Shown: positions 1 to 8,576 of the stretch, in pieces
How positions within the stretch are numbered: the first letter of the stretch is position 1
How the letters are laid out: each line of letters starts with the position of its first letter
Assembly: GCF_019168305.1 (NCBI RefSeq)
Contig: NZ_JAHTBI010000079.1
Location: 34,942-98,941, forward strand
Reading direction: 5' to 3'
DNA: 64,000 nt
From: Pseudomonas aegrilactucae
GTDB lineage: Bacteria; Pseudomonadota; Gammaproteobacteria; Pseudomonadales; Pseudomonadaceae
Made by a program: the position numbers and the translations under genes
The notes under the pieces: model-generated
Databases searched by the model: none
What the model was told of the DNA's origin: nothing
Seen by the model: only the letters and a program-made list of their open reading frames with translations

Positions 1-168
1 GCTGGCATCCTGTTCGATCAGGTCGCACGCGTCGACCAGCTTGCCATTGACCTTGCCGGCCACGGTGGCCTTGGCCAGGCCTGCGCCAATGGAAGCGGCT
101 ACATCCGCTACGGTTACGGCGCTGTCGAACGAACGTTGACTGCCATCGGGAAGAGTAATAGTGGGCAT
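1..168 (-). CDS. thrS: Threonyl-tRNA synthetase, N-terminal part (cut by window edge)
   Basis: Only the first 56 codons are present; the gene runs off the left edge. The protein starts MPTITLPDGSQRSF and continues with AASIGAGLAKATVAGKVNGK, the TGS domain that opens bacterial ThrRS. The enzyme charges tRNA-Thr with threonine in the cytoplasm. The ATG at 168-166 has a strong GGAGG ribosome site just upstream, which fixes the start. In Pseudomonas thrS is followed by infC-rpmI-rplT, which would lie to the left of this window. Identity rests on the well-conserved N-terminus. Confidence 0.93.
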   Translation of the reverse strand, partial: MPTITLPDGSQRSFDSAVTVADVAASIGAGLAKATVAGKVNGKLVDACDLIEQDAS

Positions 169-556
169 GGCGCCTCCTCTCCTAGTGGTGACCCCTACCA
201 AAGGTCACGTGGGTTGGGATGAGCCAGTACGCGATTCGACCCTGTCTTTGCTATGCAAAGCCTGCCTCACAGTGGCAGAAGCCCAAGGGCCTGCCAGGGT
301 ACGAACCAGAGTGACTGGATACGTATATATAGAAAGAAAGATTTGAGCGGCACGCTGCAAGCGGCAAGACGAAACGGCCAAATCCTGAGCCAGGCATGCT
401 AGCACAAAGCTTTCGGCAGATTTGGCGCCGCGCCGGGGATATGCAGAAATATTCTGAAATTAGATCGAAGCGGTGAACTTGAGCGGTTTTTTTCCGATCA
501 GAGATTAGGAAGCGACCTACTCTAGATAACACCCGACCCTAAAAGGAGTGACCGGT
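169..556. other. Divergent intergenic region thrS / small exported protein
   Basis: These 388 bases separate two divergent genes and should hold both promoters. An AT-rich patch lies near 318-350 and another near 440-500. I found no convincing open reading frame, hairpin terminator or known operator here. Confidence 0.5.
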
Positions 557-853
557 ATGCGACTTCATTCTCTTCTGGCCCTGGCGGCCACTGGCGCCCT
601 GCTGCTGCCTCTCGGCGCAAGTGCAGGCACGGTGCCACCCGGCTACCTGACATCTTGCGTAGCCTCCGCCGCCGCCCAGCCGGGCATGACGAAACCCGCC
701 GCCGAAAAACACTGCAGTTGCAGCGTGAATGTGATCGAAAAAAACTTTTCGGATGCAGAAATCAAGGAGCTCAACAGCACCGATGGCGTTGATCAGGCAC
801 TGAAAGACAAGGCAATCAGGCTGGTGACACAAGCCTGCAAGGCCCAGAAATAG
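557..853 (+). CDS. Small exported protein of unknown function
   Basis: The 98-residue product begins MRLHSLLALAATGALLLPLG followed by ASAG, a clear Sec signal peptide with a likely cleavage after ASA. The mature part is about 75 residues with three cysteines (TSCVAS, HCSCS) plus one near the end (TQACKAQK), so disulfides or metal binding in the periplasm are possible. I chose the ATG at 557 because AAGGAG at 543-548 is correctly spaced from it; a GTG at 548 overlaps that ribosome site. I do not recognise the family. It stands alone between thrS and a cold-shock gene. Confidence 0.72.
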   Translation: MRLHSLLALAATGALLLPLGASAGTVPPGYLTSCVASAAAQPGMTKPAAEKHCSCSVNVIEKNFSDAEIKELNSTDGVDQALKDKAIRLVTQACKAQK

Positions 854-1016
854 GGGCCCGAGGCACAGAAAGCTCAGATAATTTGCGCTAGATCAGCATT
901 CGCCTCACGTAAAAGTCACCACAAGCGCAGAATTAGACTATGATGTCTCTGTGCACCTTGTTGGCCTCGGCGACACCGCACTACTGAAAAAAATCATGTT
1001 TCCTGGAGATACACCC

Positions 1017-1229
1017 ATGTCCAATCGCCAAACCGGCACCGTCAAATGGTTCAACGATGAAAAAGGCTTCGGCTTCATCACTCCACAAGGTGGCGGCGAC
1101 GACCTGTTCGTACACTTCAAGGCCATCGAATCCGACGGCTTCAAGAGCCTGAAAGAAGGCCAGACCGTCTCCTTCGTTGCCGAAAAAGGCCAGAAGGGCA
1201 TGCAGGCTGCACAAGTTCGCCCAGAGTAA
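1017..1229 (+). CDS. Cold-shock domain protein (CspA family)
   Basis: The 70-residue product is a single cold-shock domain. It carries the RNA-binding motifs KGFGFI (RNP1) and DLFVHF (RNP2) and begins MSNRQTGTVKWFNDEKG. Such proteins bind single-stranded RNA and DNA and melt secondary structure in mRNA, mostly after cold shock or in stationary phase. The start at 1017 is preceded by CTGGAG; an in-frame extension to 951 has no homology to the family. A strong terminator follows at 1243-1272. Which Csp paralogue it is cannot be settled from the sequence alone. Confidence 0.93.
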   Translation: MSNRQTGTVKWFNDEKGFGFITPQGGGDDLFVHFKAIESDGFKSLKEGQTVSFVAEKGQKGMQAAQVRPE

Positions 1230-1242
1230 GCTCTGACGAATT

Positions 1243-1272
1243 AAAAAAACCCGTCCTTGGACGGGTTTTTTT
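1243..1272 (+). terminator. Rho-independent terminator after the cold-shock gene
   Basis: CCCGT and ACGGG form a stem around CCTTGG. The stem is flanked by an A-run on the left and seven or more T on the right, so it could work in both directions. It lies 13 bases after the cold-shock stop codon. Confidence 0.88.
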
Positions 1273-1311
1273 GTGCCTGCCGTTTGGTCAAACAGCAGGC
1301 GGTGGTAGGGT

Positions 1312-1632
1312 TCAGCCGCAGTTGACCCGCGTGACCACACCTTTGTCGTCGGCGTTGAGGTTCAGGCGCTCGGAGCGGTACTCCAGGGTGATCATGTCGG
1401 TAGGCTTGAGCACTCGGGCGATCTGCGCCCCGCTCGCCTTGCGCGCCTGCTCCAGCAGTTCGGCGCTAGCCGGCTTGCCGACGGTGAATGCGGCGCGGGT
1501 GGCCTCGCAACGGCCATCGAGGCTCGGTGCGGCCGCGACCTCTGGCGCCCTGGACGATGAGCCATCGGTACTGCAACCTGCCAGAACCACGGCGGCCAGC
1601 AGGCTCGCCAATGTTGCACGCGTGCGGAACAT
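1312..1632 (-). CDS. I78-family peptidase-inhibitor-like lipoprotein
   Basis: The 106-residue product has a lipoprotein signal (MFRTRATLASLLAAVVLAGC, lipobox LAGC). About 65 C-terminal residues then fit the proteinase inhibitor I78 family: the GRCEAT opening, VGKPASAELLEQARKASGA, a VLKPTDMITLEYR strand, RLNLNADDKG, and a terminal CG. Family members inhibit serine peptidases such as elastase; a lipidated version would act in the envelope. The start was chosen from AAAGGAG five bases before ATG 1632. A longer reading to 1680 lacks a ribosome site. The family call is from memory of the motif pattern. Confidence 0.82.
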   Translation of the reverse strand: MFRTRATLASLLAAVVLAGCSTDGSSSRAPEVAAAPSLDGRCEATRAAFTVGKPASAELLEQARKASGAQIARVLKPTDMITLEYRSERLNLNADDKGVVTRVNCG

Positions 1633-1766
1633 GAATACTCCTTTCAAATACTGGGATGCTGTCTGGTACGACAGTTTCAAGCACTTTTGGTTGCAAAAAC
1701 GTCCCAGTCTGCCTGAGAGGTGCGCGACTGGGAAACCTCAATCGTGACGGGATTTTGCGTCGCCGC

Positions 1767-2069
1767 TCAGTAGATATCGATGTAGTCGCTGGCGGGCTCG
1801 GGCCAGTTGTTGCTCAACACGTTGTAGACCTGCAGTACCCAGCGTTCGTCGTCGGCAGCGACAGGGCCGACGCAGCCCGAGCCTGCGGCCCAGGTTTCGA
1901 GACGAAACAGCAGGCCGTCGAGTTCCCGGCCACCGGTTACCTGCGACAGGAAGGCGATGCCGGCGCGGGTGACGCGCAGTTGGTTGTGAACGCGGTCATT
2001 GCCCTGCGCCAGCAACTGGCGCACCTGTTCGAGAGTGAGTTGCACGGGGTTGTTCAGATCGATCTGCAC
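1767..2069 (-). CDS. Conserved hypothetical protein, 100 residues
   Basis: The protein starts at GTG 2069, with AAGGAC seven bases upstream. It has no signal peptide or membrane segment. It is rich in charged and hydrophobic residues typical of a small folded cytoplasmic protein, with a tryptophan-rich C-terminal half (RWVLQVYNVLSNNWPEPASDY). I recall similar small proteins in other pseudomonads but know no function. It is transcribed in the same direction as the I78 lipoprotein, 134 bases upstream of it. Confidence 0.6.
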   Translation of the reverse strand: MQIDLNNPVQLTLEQVRQLLAQGNDRVHNQLRVTRAGIAFLSQVTGGRELDGLLFRLETWAAGSGCVGPVAADDERWVLQVYNVLSNNWPEPASDYIDIY

Positions 2070-2136
2070 GGGGGTGTCCTTGGGCGTGCTGGTGGCTGTG
2101 GGGTGCAGGGTACCTCAGGTACACCGCGTGTGCTTC

Positions 2137-2209
2137 TTCGCTGGCAAGCCAGCTCCCACAAGGTTTGGTGAGCGCTGCAAGAACCTGTGGGAGCTGGCTT
2201 GCCAGCGAA
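2137..2209. repeat. REP doublet (P. putida type), inverted pair
   Basis: Two copies of the about 24-base unit TTCGCTGGCAAGCCAGCTCC (with CACA following) face each other, at 2137-2160 and as the reverse complement at 2184-2209, separated by a short spacer. Each unit is itself partly palindromic (CTGGCAAGCCAG). The same pair occurs at 33692-33773. Such REP pairs are typical of P. putida intergenic regions and can act as transcript stabilisers or IS targets. Confidence 0.88.
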
Positions 2210-2370
2210 TTGGCTTACCTCCCCCACTGCTTATGCCTAAGTAGCAGTGCCAGCCCTTCGCCAACATGGTTAACTTGCACCTGTTGGCGGAGCGCAATCA
2301 TGCCCCCGCTGCAGACGCCAGGGCCCGGCATCTGTACTGAAAAGCACGTGCACTTTCGATCGAGACCCCC

Positions 2371-2601
2371 ATGAACAGCCCCACCCTGACTACCGACATC
2401 AAGGTTACCTGGCCCGACGGCCACCGCTCCTACAGCCCCGGCAGCACCGAGGAGCTGTTCATCATCGCCGCCGAACTGCTGGTGCAGGACCTCGGCCACG
2501 AAGCCGCCCGCACGTTCGTCGACCAGGTGTTCGAGCGCCACTGGCCCGCTGCCGAGGCCGAACTGACCCGTGCTATTTCAACCGAGCAAGACGCTCGCTG
2601 A
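2371..2601 (+). CDS. Small conserved hypothetical protein, 76 residues
   Basis: The protein starts MNSPTLTTDIKVTWPDGHR and has a regular hydrophobic pattern (EELFIIAAELLVQ, ARTFVDQVFERHW). It has no signal peptide. Its 3' end overlaps the tail of the convergent nucleoside hydrolase gene by 29 bases. No strong ribosome site precedes the ATG. Codon use is that of a real Pseudomonas gene, but the function is unknown. Confidence 0.55.
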   Translation: MNSPTLTTDIKVTWPDGHRSYSPGSTEELFIIAAELLVQDLGHEAARTFVDQVFERHWPAAEAELTRAISTEQDAR

Positions 2602-3598
2602 GCAGGTCGAAAAAGCCCTGGGCATCGCCGCTGTCGATCCACATCACATTGGCCGGCTGCTTGAGTGTGCCGTACCAGTCCGCAATGGTCTGACCGAAGG
2701 TCGGGCCCTCGCGACTGTCCACGCTCATGTGGATCTGCCGACCACTGAACAGCTGCGGCTTGAGCAGGTAGGCAATCACGCTGGCATCGTGCACCGGCCC
2801 GCCCGGCAAGCCGTAATGCGCCATGTCAGCCTTGACGTAAGCATCGAGGATATCGCCCACCAACTTGCTCGCCTGGTTGTTGACCGCGCGAATCTGCTGC
2901 AGCCGCGCCTCGCTGGTCAGCACCTTGTGCGTCACATCCAGCGGCAGGTAGGTCAGCTTGACCCCGCTACGCAGCACCACCTCGGCCGCCTGCGGGTCGG
3001 CATACAGGTTGAACTCGGCCACGGGCGTGATGTTGCCGCCATTGAAGTGCGCCCCGCCCATCACCACCACTTCCTTGATGCCCTTGACGATCTCCGGCGC
3101 CTGAACCAGCGCCAGTGCCAGATTGGTCTGCGGACCGAGCATGGCCACGGTGATGCTGTGCGGCTCGGCAGCCCCCAGGGTGTCGATCAGGTACTGCACC
3201 GCACTGCCCTGGGCCAGGCCCTGTTTCGGCTCGTGCACGGCAACCCCCGGCAGCCCCTCCTCACCATGGATGTTCTCGGCATAGATCGGCGTGCGTACCA
3301 GCGGCGTCGGCGCACCGGCGTACACCGGCACCTCTTCGCGCCCCGCCCACTCGCGGGCCAGCCGCGCATTGCGCGAAGTCTTGTCCAGGCGCACGTTGCC
3401 GGCCACCGTGGTGATGGCGCGCACGTTCAGCTCCTCAGGTGAAGCCAGGGCAAACAGCAAGGCCACCACGTCATCCGCACCCGGGTCGGTATCGATGATC
3501 AGGTCGCGGGGCGCAGCCAGGGCCGCAGTAGCCGACAGGGCAGACATCAGCAGCGCACCTCGCAGCAAACGCTTGGCTTTATGGGCAAATTCAGGCAT
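2573..3598 (-). CDS. Periplasmic nucleoside hydrolase (IunH family)
   Basis: The 341-residue protein has a signal peptide (MPEFAHKAKRLLRGALLMSA through ALAA), then DLIIDTDPGADDVVALLFAL. DTDPGADD is the calcium- and ribose-binding signature of inosine/uridine-type nucleoside hydrolases. Further family features are AGNV, NLALAL and VMGG. It would release free ribose from nucleosides outside the cytoplasm. It is the last gene of the ribose operon, 31 bases after rbsD, so it plausibly supplies the substrate for RbsBAC. Substrate preference is inferred. Confidence 0.9.
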   Translation of the reverse strand: MPEFAHKAKRLLRGALLMSALSATAALAAPRDLIIDTDPGADDVVALLFALASPEELNVRAITTVAGNVRLDKTSRNARLAREWAGREEVPVYAGAPTPLVRTPIYAENIHGEEGLPGVAVHEPKQGLAQGSAVQYLIDTLGAAEPHSITVAMLGPQTNLALALVQAPEIVKGIKEVVVMGGAHFNGGNITPVAEFNLYADPQAAEVVLRSGVKLTYLPLDVTHKVLTSEARLQQIRAVNNQASKLVGDILDAYVKADMAHYGLPGGPVHDASVIAYLLKPQLFSGRQIHMSVDSREGPTFGQTIADWYGTLKQPANVMWIDSGDAQGFFDLLSERLARLK

Positions 3599-3629
3599 CG
3601 GGCACTCCTTGCGCTCAGGGGAACATTGG

Positions 3630-4034
3630 TCAAAAGGTCACACCCGCCACCAGTGCAATATTGGTGTAGGGCTGGCATTCGCCCGTGCGCACAATGGCCC
3701 TGACCTGTGCACTCAGTTGCTTGAACGCCGCATGGCTCATGAGGTGGCGCGCACCCAGTTCGCCGCGCCCATGCAACTGCTCGATCTGCGCCAGGGCGGG
3801 CGGGTTGTGTTGCAGCGTCTCTTCGGCCAGCACATGGCTTTCGACCTGCATCTCTGCCAATACGGTACGCAGGGTGCTGACAAAGTCCGGGATACCCGGC
3901 GTCAGTGCCAGGTCGATCAGCTCGACGCCCGCCGGCACCGGCAAGCCGGCATCGCCGATCAGCAGCACATCACCGTGGCCCAGCGAGGCCACCAGGCGCG
4001 ACAGCGCAATGTTGAGCAACGGGGTTTTCTTCAT
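3630..4034 (-). CDS. rbsD: D-ribose pyranase
   Basis: The 134-residue protein begins MKKTPLLNIALSRLVASLGH and contains GDAGLPVP and the C-terminal TGECQPYTNIALVAGV, both standard for RbsD. RbsD interconverts the beta-pyran and beta-furan forms of D-ribose so that ribokinase receives the furanose. Its start overlaps the stop of rbsK by four bases (ATGA, 4031-4034), which suggests translational coupling. The histidine near residue 20 is the expected catalytic residue. Confidence 0.96.
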   Translation of the reverse strand: MKKTPLLNIALSRLVASLGHGDVLLIGDAGLPVPAGVELIDLALTPGIPDFVSTLRTVLAEMQVESHVLAEETLQHNPPALAQIEQLHGRGELGARHLMSHAAFKQLSAQVRAIVRTGECQPYTNIALVAGVTF

Positions 4035-4954
4035 GGCGCCAGCCCTTGCAGTTCGTTCAAGTGAGGGATAGACGGTTGCGCACCGGCACGGGTAACCGAT
4101 AGCGCGGCGGCCTGCTGACCGAACGCGATCGCCTCGGCCTGCGCCTTGCCTTGTGCCAGCGCCGCGGCAAACCCGCCAACAAACGTGTCACCCGCCGCCG
4201 TGGTGTCCACCGGTTGCACCACCGGCGCGGCAAAGTGCTGGAAGCCCTGGGCGTCGGCAAACAGAGCGCCCTGCGCACCGAGGGTGACGATCACCTTGCC
4301 CGCGCCCATCGCCAGCAGTTGGGTGGCCGCGGCCCGCGCGCTGGGCAGGTCACTCACCGGCAACCCGGTCAGGGCACTGGCCTCGCTCTCGTTGGGGATC
4401 AGGTAATCGATGGCGGCAAACCAGTCGGCCGGCAGCGGGCCGGTGGCGGGCGCGGGGTTGAGGATCACGGTCTTGCCCAGCGCCCGAGCACGGGCCAGGG
4501 TGTATGCCACCGTAGCCTGCGGCACTTCGAGCTGACAGATGATCACCTCGGCGGCCTGCAGCAGCGCATCGAAACGCTGCACCGATGCCGGCAGCAACTG
4601 ACCATTGCCGCCCGCCACGATCACGATGGCGTTCTGGCTGCTGGCGTCCACCACGATCAGCGCCACACCGCTGCTGACGTCCGCCGCGGTGTCGACACCC
4701 TGGCAGTCGATGCCCTCGTCGAGCAACGCCTGGCGCAACTGGTCGCCGTAGGCGTCCTGCCCCACGCAGCCGATCATCGCCACCTGTGCGCCCAACCGCG
4801 CGGCGGCCACCGCCTGATTGGCACCCTTGCCGCCCGGCACCGTGCCGAAGGACTCACCGGCCAGGGTTTCACCCGCCACCGGCAACCGCTGGGCGCGGGT
4901 CACCAGGTCCATGTTCAGGCTGCCTACCACTACTACATTCGCTTGCATGGCCAT
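4031..4954 (-). CDS. rbsK: Ribokinase
   Basis: This is a PfkB-family sugar kinase of about 307 residues. The N-terminal VVVVGSLNMDLV and PGGKGANQAVAAARLG motifs bind ribose. The C-terminal DTTAAGDTFVGGFAAAL carries the catalytic Asp and the anion hole. It phosphorylates D-ribose to ribose 5-phosphate in the cytoplasm. I prefer the ATG at 4954, five bases after AGGA; an ATG at 4948 is the alternative, and a longer form to 4975 would overlap rbsR. The gap to rbsR is seven bases. Confidence 0.95.
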   Translation of the reverse strand: MAMQANVVVVGSLNMDLVTRAQRLPVAGETLAGESFGTVPGGKGANQAVAAARLGAQVAMIGCVGQDAYGDQLRQALLDEGIDCQGVDTAADVSSGVALIVVDASSQNAIVIVAGGNGQLLPASVQRFDALLQAAEVIICQLEVPQATVAYTLARARALGKTVILNPAPATGPLPADWFAAIDYLIPNESEASALTGLPVSDLPSARAAATQLLAMGAGKVIVTLGAQGALFADAQGFQHFAAPVVQPVDTTAAGDTFVGGFAAALAQGKAQAEAIAFGQQAAALSVTRAGAQPSIPHLNELQGLAP

Positions 4955-4961
4955 CTGGGTC

Positions 4962-5984
4962 CTAGCGGTAATCATTGAAAAGGTCGGGCCGTGGCCCGGT
5001 CGACTCGCGCAACACGATGTTCGGCGCCACGATGCGCTGCTCCACCGCGCTGCGCGCCGGCTCGCCGATGCGCCGCAGCAGCAGGTCGGCCGCCATCTCG
5101 CCCAGCTCGCGGATCGACTGCCCCACCGTGGTCAGTGCCGGGTACACGTACTGGCTCATCTGGATGTCGTCGAAACCGATCACCGACAGCTCGCTCGGCA
5201 CGCCGATATTGCGTTCGGCGGCCGCCCGCAGCACACCCATGCCGATCATGTCGTTGGCGGCAAAGATCGCCGTGGGGCGGTCGTGGGCCAGCAGTTGCGC
5301 AGCCGCGCCATAACCGCCCAGGCTGGTGAAGTCGCTCTCGACCACCCACCCCTCACGCAGTGTGACGCCGGCCTCGTCCAGGGCCCGCAGAAAACCGCCG
5401 AGGCGCATCTTGGCCACACTGGTGTGCGCCGGACCATTGATGCAGGCGATATCCTGATGCCCCAGCTCCAGCAAGTGCCGGGTCGCCAGGTAAGCGCCCT
5501 GTTCATGGTCGATACGCACCAGGTCGGCCTCAACACCGTCCAGCGCACGGTCGACGATCACCATGGGCGTGCGCACGCTGGCCAGGCTGTCGAGCAGGTC
5601 GGCGTCCTCACCCACCGAGGCCACGATCAGGCCGTCGATGCGCTTTTCCAGCAGCACGCGCAGGTAACTGCGCTGCTTGCGCGGGTCGTCATCGGAGTTG
5701 CACAGGATCACGCAGTAGCCGTTGCGCTCGCAGCCATCCTCGATGCCGCGTGCCAGTTCGGCGAAGTACGGGTTGACGCTGTTGGGCACCAGCAGGCCGA
5801 TGGTGGCGGTGCAGCGCGCCTTGAGCGAGCGCGCCACGGCGCTGGGCACGTAGTCGAGCTCGGCAATCGCCGCCTCCACCTTGCGCCGTACCGGCTCGCT
5901 CACCGGGCGGGTCTTGTTGAGCACATGGGACACCGTGGTGTAGGAAATACCCGCCAGCGCCGCTACATCTTTGATGGTTGCCAT
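4962..5984 (-). CDS. rbsR: Ribose operon repressor, LacI family
   Basis: The 340-residue protein starts MATIKDVAALAGISYTTVSH, the LacI-family helix-turn-helix followed by the hinge helix (AIAELDYVPSAVARSLK). The rest is a periplasmic-binding-protein-like sensor domain (IGLLVPNSVNPYFAELARGI onward). It should bind D-ribose and repress the operon. The gene is inside the operon, between rbsC and rbsK, so the repressor is under its own control. The likely operator is the palindrome at 9569-9582. Confidence 0.94.
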   Translation of the reverse strand: MATIKDVAALAGISYTTVSHVLNKTRPVSEPVRRKVEAAIAELDYVPSAVARSLKARCTATIGLLVPNSVNPYFAELARGIEDGCERNGYCVILCNSDDDPRKQRSYLRVLLEKRIDGLIVASVGEDADLLDSLASVRTPMVIVDRALDGVEADLVRIDHEQGAYLATRHLLELGHQDIACINGPAHTSVAKMRLGGFLRALDEAGVTLREGWVVESDFTSLGGYGAAAQLLAHDRPTAIFAANDMIGMGVLRAAAERNIGVPSELSVIGFDDIQMSQYVYPALTTVGQSIRELGEMAADLLLRRIGEPARSAVEQRIVAPNIVLRESTGPRPDLFNDYR

Positions 5985-5987
5985 TGT

Positions 5988-6983
5988 TCAGGTCCGCCGG
6001 CGCGCACGCCGGCTGCGGTAGGTGTCGAGAACCACGGCGATCACGATGACCGCCCCGGTGATAATGCGCTTGGTCGGCTCGGAGGCTCCGATCTGCGCCA
6101 GCCCTGCGGCCAGCACCGAAATGATCAGCACGCCGAAGAAGGTACTGATGACCGAACCGCGCCCACCCATCAGGCTGGTGCCGCCGATCACCACGGCGGC
6201 AATCACCTGCAGCTCCAGCCCGGAGCCGGCGTTGGGATCGGCCGCTTCCAGCCGCGAGATCTGGAACAGCGCCGCCAGGCCCGCCAGCAGCCCCATCAGC
6301 GAGAACACCAGTATCTTGTACGGGCGCGGGTCGATGCCGGCCAGGCGCACGGCCTCTTCGTTGGTGCCGATGCCGATCAGGTAGCGGCCGAACACGGTGC
6401 GGGTCAGCACCAGTTGTGCCACCACGATGACCAGCAAGGCGATGATGAACGAGGGCGAGATGCCGAAGGCCACTGGCTCCGACAGCCAGGCGAAGGCATC
6501 ACCGATGTACGCGGTGCGCGAGTCGGTGAGCTGGTAGGCCATGCCGCGTGCCATCTCCAGCACACCCAGCGAGACGATGAACGAGGGGATGCGCCAGGCC
6601 ACGGTGATCGAACCGGTGATGGTGCCGGCCAATGCGGCGCAGCCCATGCCCAGCAGCGCGGCCGGTAGCACGCTCCAGCCCCAGCCCAGGATCGCCACGC
6701 TGACCGCCGAGGCGGCCAGGGCCAGCACCGAGCCCACCGACAGGTCGATGCCGCCGATGATCAGCACGAAGGTCATGCCCACCGCCAGCACCATCAGGTC
6801 GGGGATCTGGTTGGCCAGGGTGCTGAAGGTGCCATACGACAGGAAGTGGCTGCTCAGCAGCGAGAACAGCACCACCAGCGCCAGCAGCGCACCGGCCAGG
6901 CCCAGGTAGGTACCCAGGCCGAGGTAGGTGGCGCCGCGTTTGGCCGGCACGTTGGCCGGGGTGTCTATCGGGGAGGTTTTCAT
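5988..6983 (-). CDS. rbsC: Ribose ABC transporter permease
   Basis: The 331-residue inner-membrane protein has about ten hydrophobic segments. It shows the family signature GGIDLSVGSVLALAA near residues 76-90 and the EAVRLAGIDPRPYKILVF loop that docks on the ATPase. It forms the membrane channel of the RbsABC importer. Its start overlaps the end of rbsA by four bases, and the stop is three bases before rbsR. The N-terminus is about 15 residues longer than the usual E. coli form. Confidence 0.95.
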   Translation of the reverse strand: MKTSPIDTPANVPAKRGATYLGLGTYLGLAGALLALVVLFSLLSSHFLSYGTFSTLANQIPDLMVLAVGMTFVLIIGGIDLSVGSVLALAASAVSVAILGWGWSVLPAALLGMGCAALAGTITGSITVAWRIPSFIVSLGVLEMARGMAYQLTDSRTAYIGDAFAWLSEPVAFGISPSFIIALLVIVVAQLVLTRTVFGRYLIGIGTNEEAVRLAGIDPRPYKILVFSLMGLLAGLAALFQISRLEAADPNAGSGLELQVIAAVVIGGTSLMGGRGSVISTFFGVLIISVLAAGLAQIGASEPTKRIITGAVIVIAVVLDTYRSRRARRRT

Positions 6984-8530
6984 ACGGGGTTCCTGGGCAC
7001 TGCGTCGTGCAGCAGTGCATCACGTTTCTGGTAGCCGGCAAAGGCAGCGGCCAACAATTGGTCCTGGCTCCAGTGCTCGCGCTCGAAGGTGTCGATCAGG
7101 CGACCGGCCGACAGCACGCCGATGCGATCGCAGATCAGCATCAGTTCGCGCAGGTCGCTGGACACCACCACCAGCGCCTTGCCCTGGCGGGTCAGCTCGG
7201 CGAGCAGGCCATAGATGTCGAACTTGGCGCCTACGTCGATGCCGCGCGTGGGCTCGTCGAACAGCAGCACGCTGCAGTCGCGCTCCAGCCAGCGGCCGAT
7301 CACCACCTTCTGCTGGTTGCCGCCGGAAAGCTCGCCCACCGGCTGCTCGGGCCCGGCACTGCGAATGCGCATGGCCTCGATCTGGCGCTCGGCCAACGCC
7401 CGCTCGGCGCCGGCATCCACCAGGCCCGCACGGGAGATGGCCGGCATGTTGCCCAGCGCCAGGTTGGCGCTGATCGACTGCGACAGCAGCAGGCCTTCGC
7501 CCTTGCGGTCCTCGGTGATCAGCGCCACGCCGTGGCGTACTGCGGCCACCGGCGAGTCGATACGCGCCGGGCGCAGCGGGTTGCCCAGTTCGATGCTGCC
7601 GCTGTCGGCCATGTCGGCGCCGTAGATCAGGCGCAACAGTTCAGTGCGCCCAGCACCGATCAGGCCGGAGATACCGAAGATTTCACCGCTGCGCACCTCG
7701 AACGAGACGTCCTGCACCTTGTCGCCACGGCTCAGGCCGTTGACCCGCAGCACAGGCGCACCGATCGTGCGGCGCCCCAGGTCGATATGCTCGCCCAGCT
7801 CGCGCCCCACCATCAGGTTGACCAGTTGCTCGCTGCTGTAGCGCTGCATCGGCTCCACGCACACCAGCTTGCCATCGCGCAGCACGGCGATGCGCTGGGC
7901 GATGCGCTTGAGCTCTTCGAGGCGATGGGAGATGTACACGATCGACACGCCGCGCTGCTGCAGGCGCTCGATCTGACTGAACAGCAGCTCGACTTCGCGG
8001 GCGGTGAGCATCGCGGTGGGCTCGTCGAGAATCAGTACATGGCAGTCACCGATCAGGTTGCGCGCAATCTCGACCATCTGCTGATGCCCGATACCCAGCT
8101 CGCCCACCAGGGTGTCGGGGTCGATGGCCTCAAGGCCCACCTGCGCCATTGCCGCCGTTGCCATCTGGCGCAGGCGCTTGCGGTTGACCCAGCCGGCACG
8201 GCTGGGCAGGTTGTCCAGGAACAGGTTCTCGGCCACGCTCAAGGTCGGCAGCAGGTTCAGCTCCTGCATCACCATGCGCACGCCCAGGCGCTCGGCCGCC
8301 GTGCGGCTGGCCGGCAGATAGGGCTGGCCGTGGTAGTGCATCTGCCCGGTGGTGGGCACCTCAAGGCCGCCGATGATCTTCGACAGGGTGCTCTTGCCGG
8401 CGCCGTTCTCGCCGGTCAGGGCCAGCACTTCGCCGCGCAGCAACGACAACTCGATTTCGCCAAGCACAGGCTGGGCATAGGTCTTGCCGATCGCACTGAC
8501 CGACAACACGACCTCTGCAGTCGCAGACAT
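6980..8530 (-). CDS. rbsA: Ribose ABC transporter ATP-binding protein, two ABC domains
   Basis: The 516-residue protein contains two ABC cassettes, as usual for sugar importers of the CUT2 class. The first has Walker A GENGAGKST and Walker B VLILDEPTA. The second has the degenerate Walker A GLIGAGRTE, the signature LSGGNQQKV and Walker B VLLFDEPTRG. It powers ribose uptake with RbsC and RbsB. The start ATG 8530 follows AGGAGAATG-type spacing, and rbsB ends 46 bases upstream. Confidence 0.96.
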   Translation of the reverse strand: MSATAEVVLSVSAIGKTYAQPVLGEIELSLLRGEVLALTGENGAGKSTLSKIIGGLEVPTTGQMHYHGQPYLPASRTAAERLGVRMVMQELNLLPTLSVAENLFLDNLPSRAGWVNRKRLRQMATAAMAQVGLEAIDPDTLVGELGIGHQQMVEIARNLIGDCHVLILDEPTAMLTAREVELLFSQIERLQQRGVSIVYISHRLEELKRIAQRIAVLRDGKLVCVEPMQRYSSEQLVNLMVGRELGEHIDLGRRTIGAPVLRVNGLSRGDKVQDVSFEVRSGEIFGISGLIGAGRTELLRLIYGADMADSGSIELGNPLRPARIDSPVAAVRHGVALITEDRKGEGLLLSQSISANLALGNMPAISRAGLVDAGAERALAERQIEAMRIRSAGPEQPVGELSGGNQQKVVIGRWLERDCSVLLFDEPTRGIDVGAKFDIYGLLAELTRQGKALVVVSSDLRELMLICDRIGVLSAGRLIDTFEREHWSQDQLLAAAFAGYQKRDALLHDAVPRNPV

Positions 8531-8576
8531 AACGCATTCTCCTGGCGCCCGCCCGCAGGCAGGCGCCGTCAGCTGA

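Noticed and set aside
4818..6668. 616-codon plus-strand frame opposite rbsK, rbsR and rbsC
   Set aside because: It is His/Gln/Arg-rich shadow of three well-identified genes, a frequent artefact in high-GC DNA.
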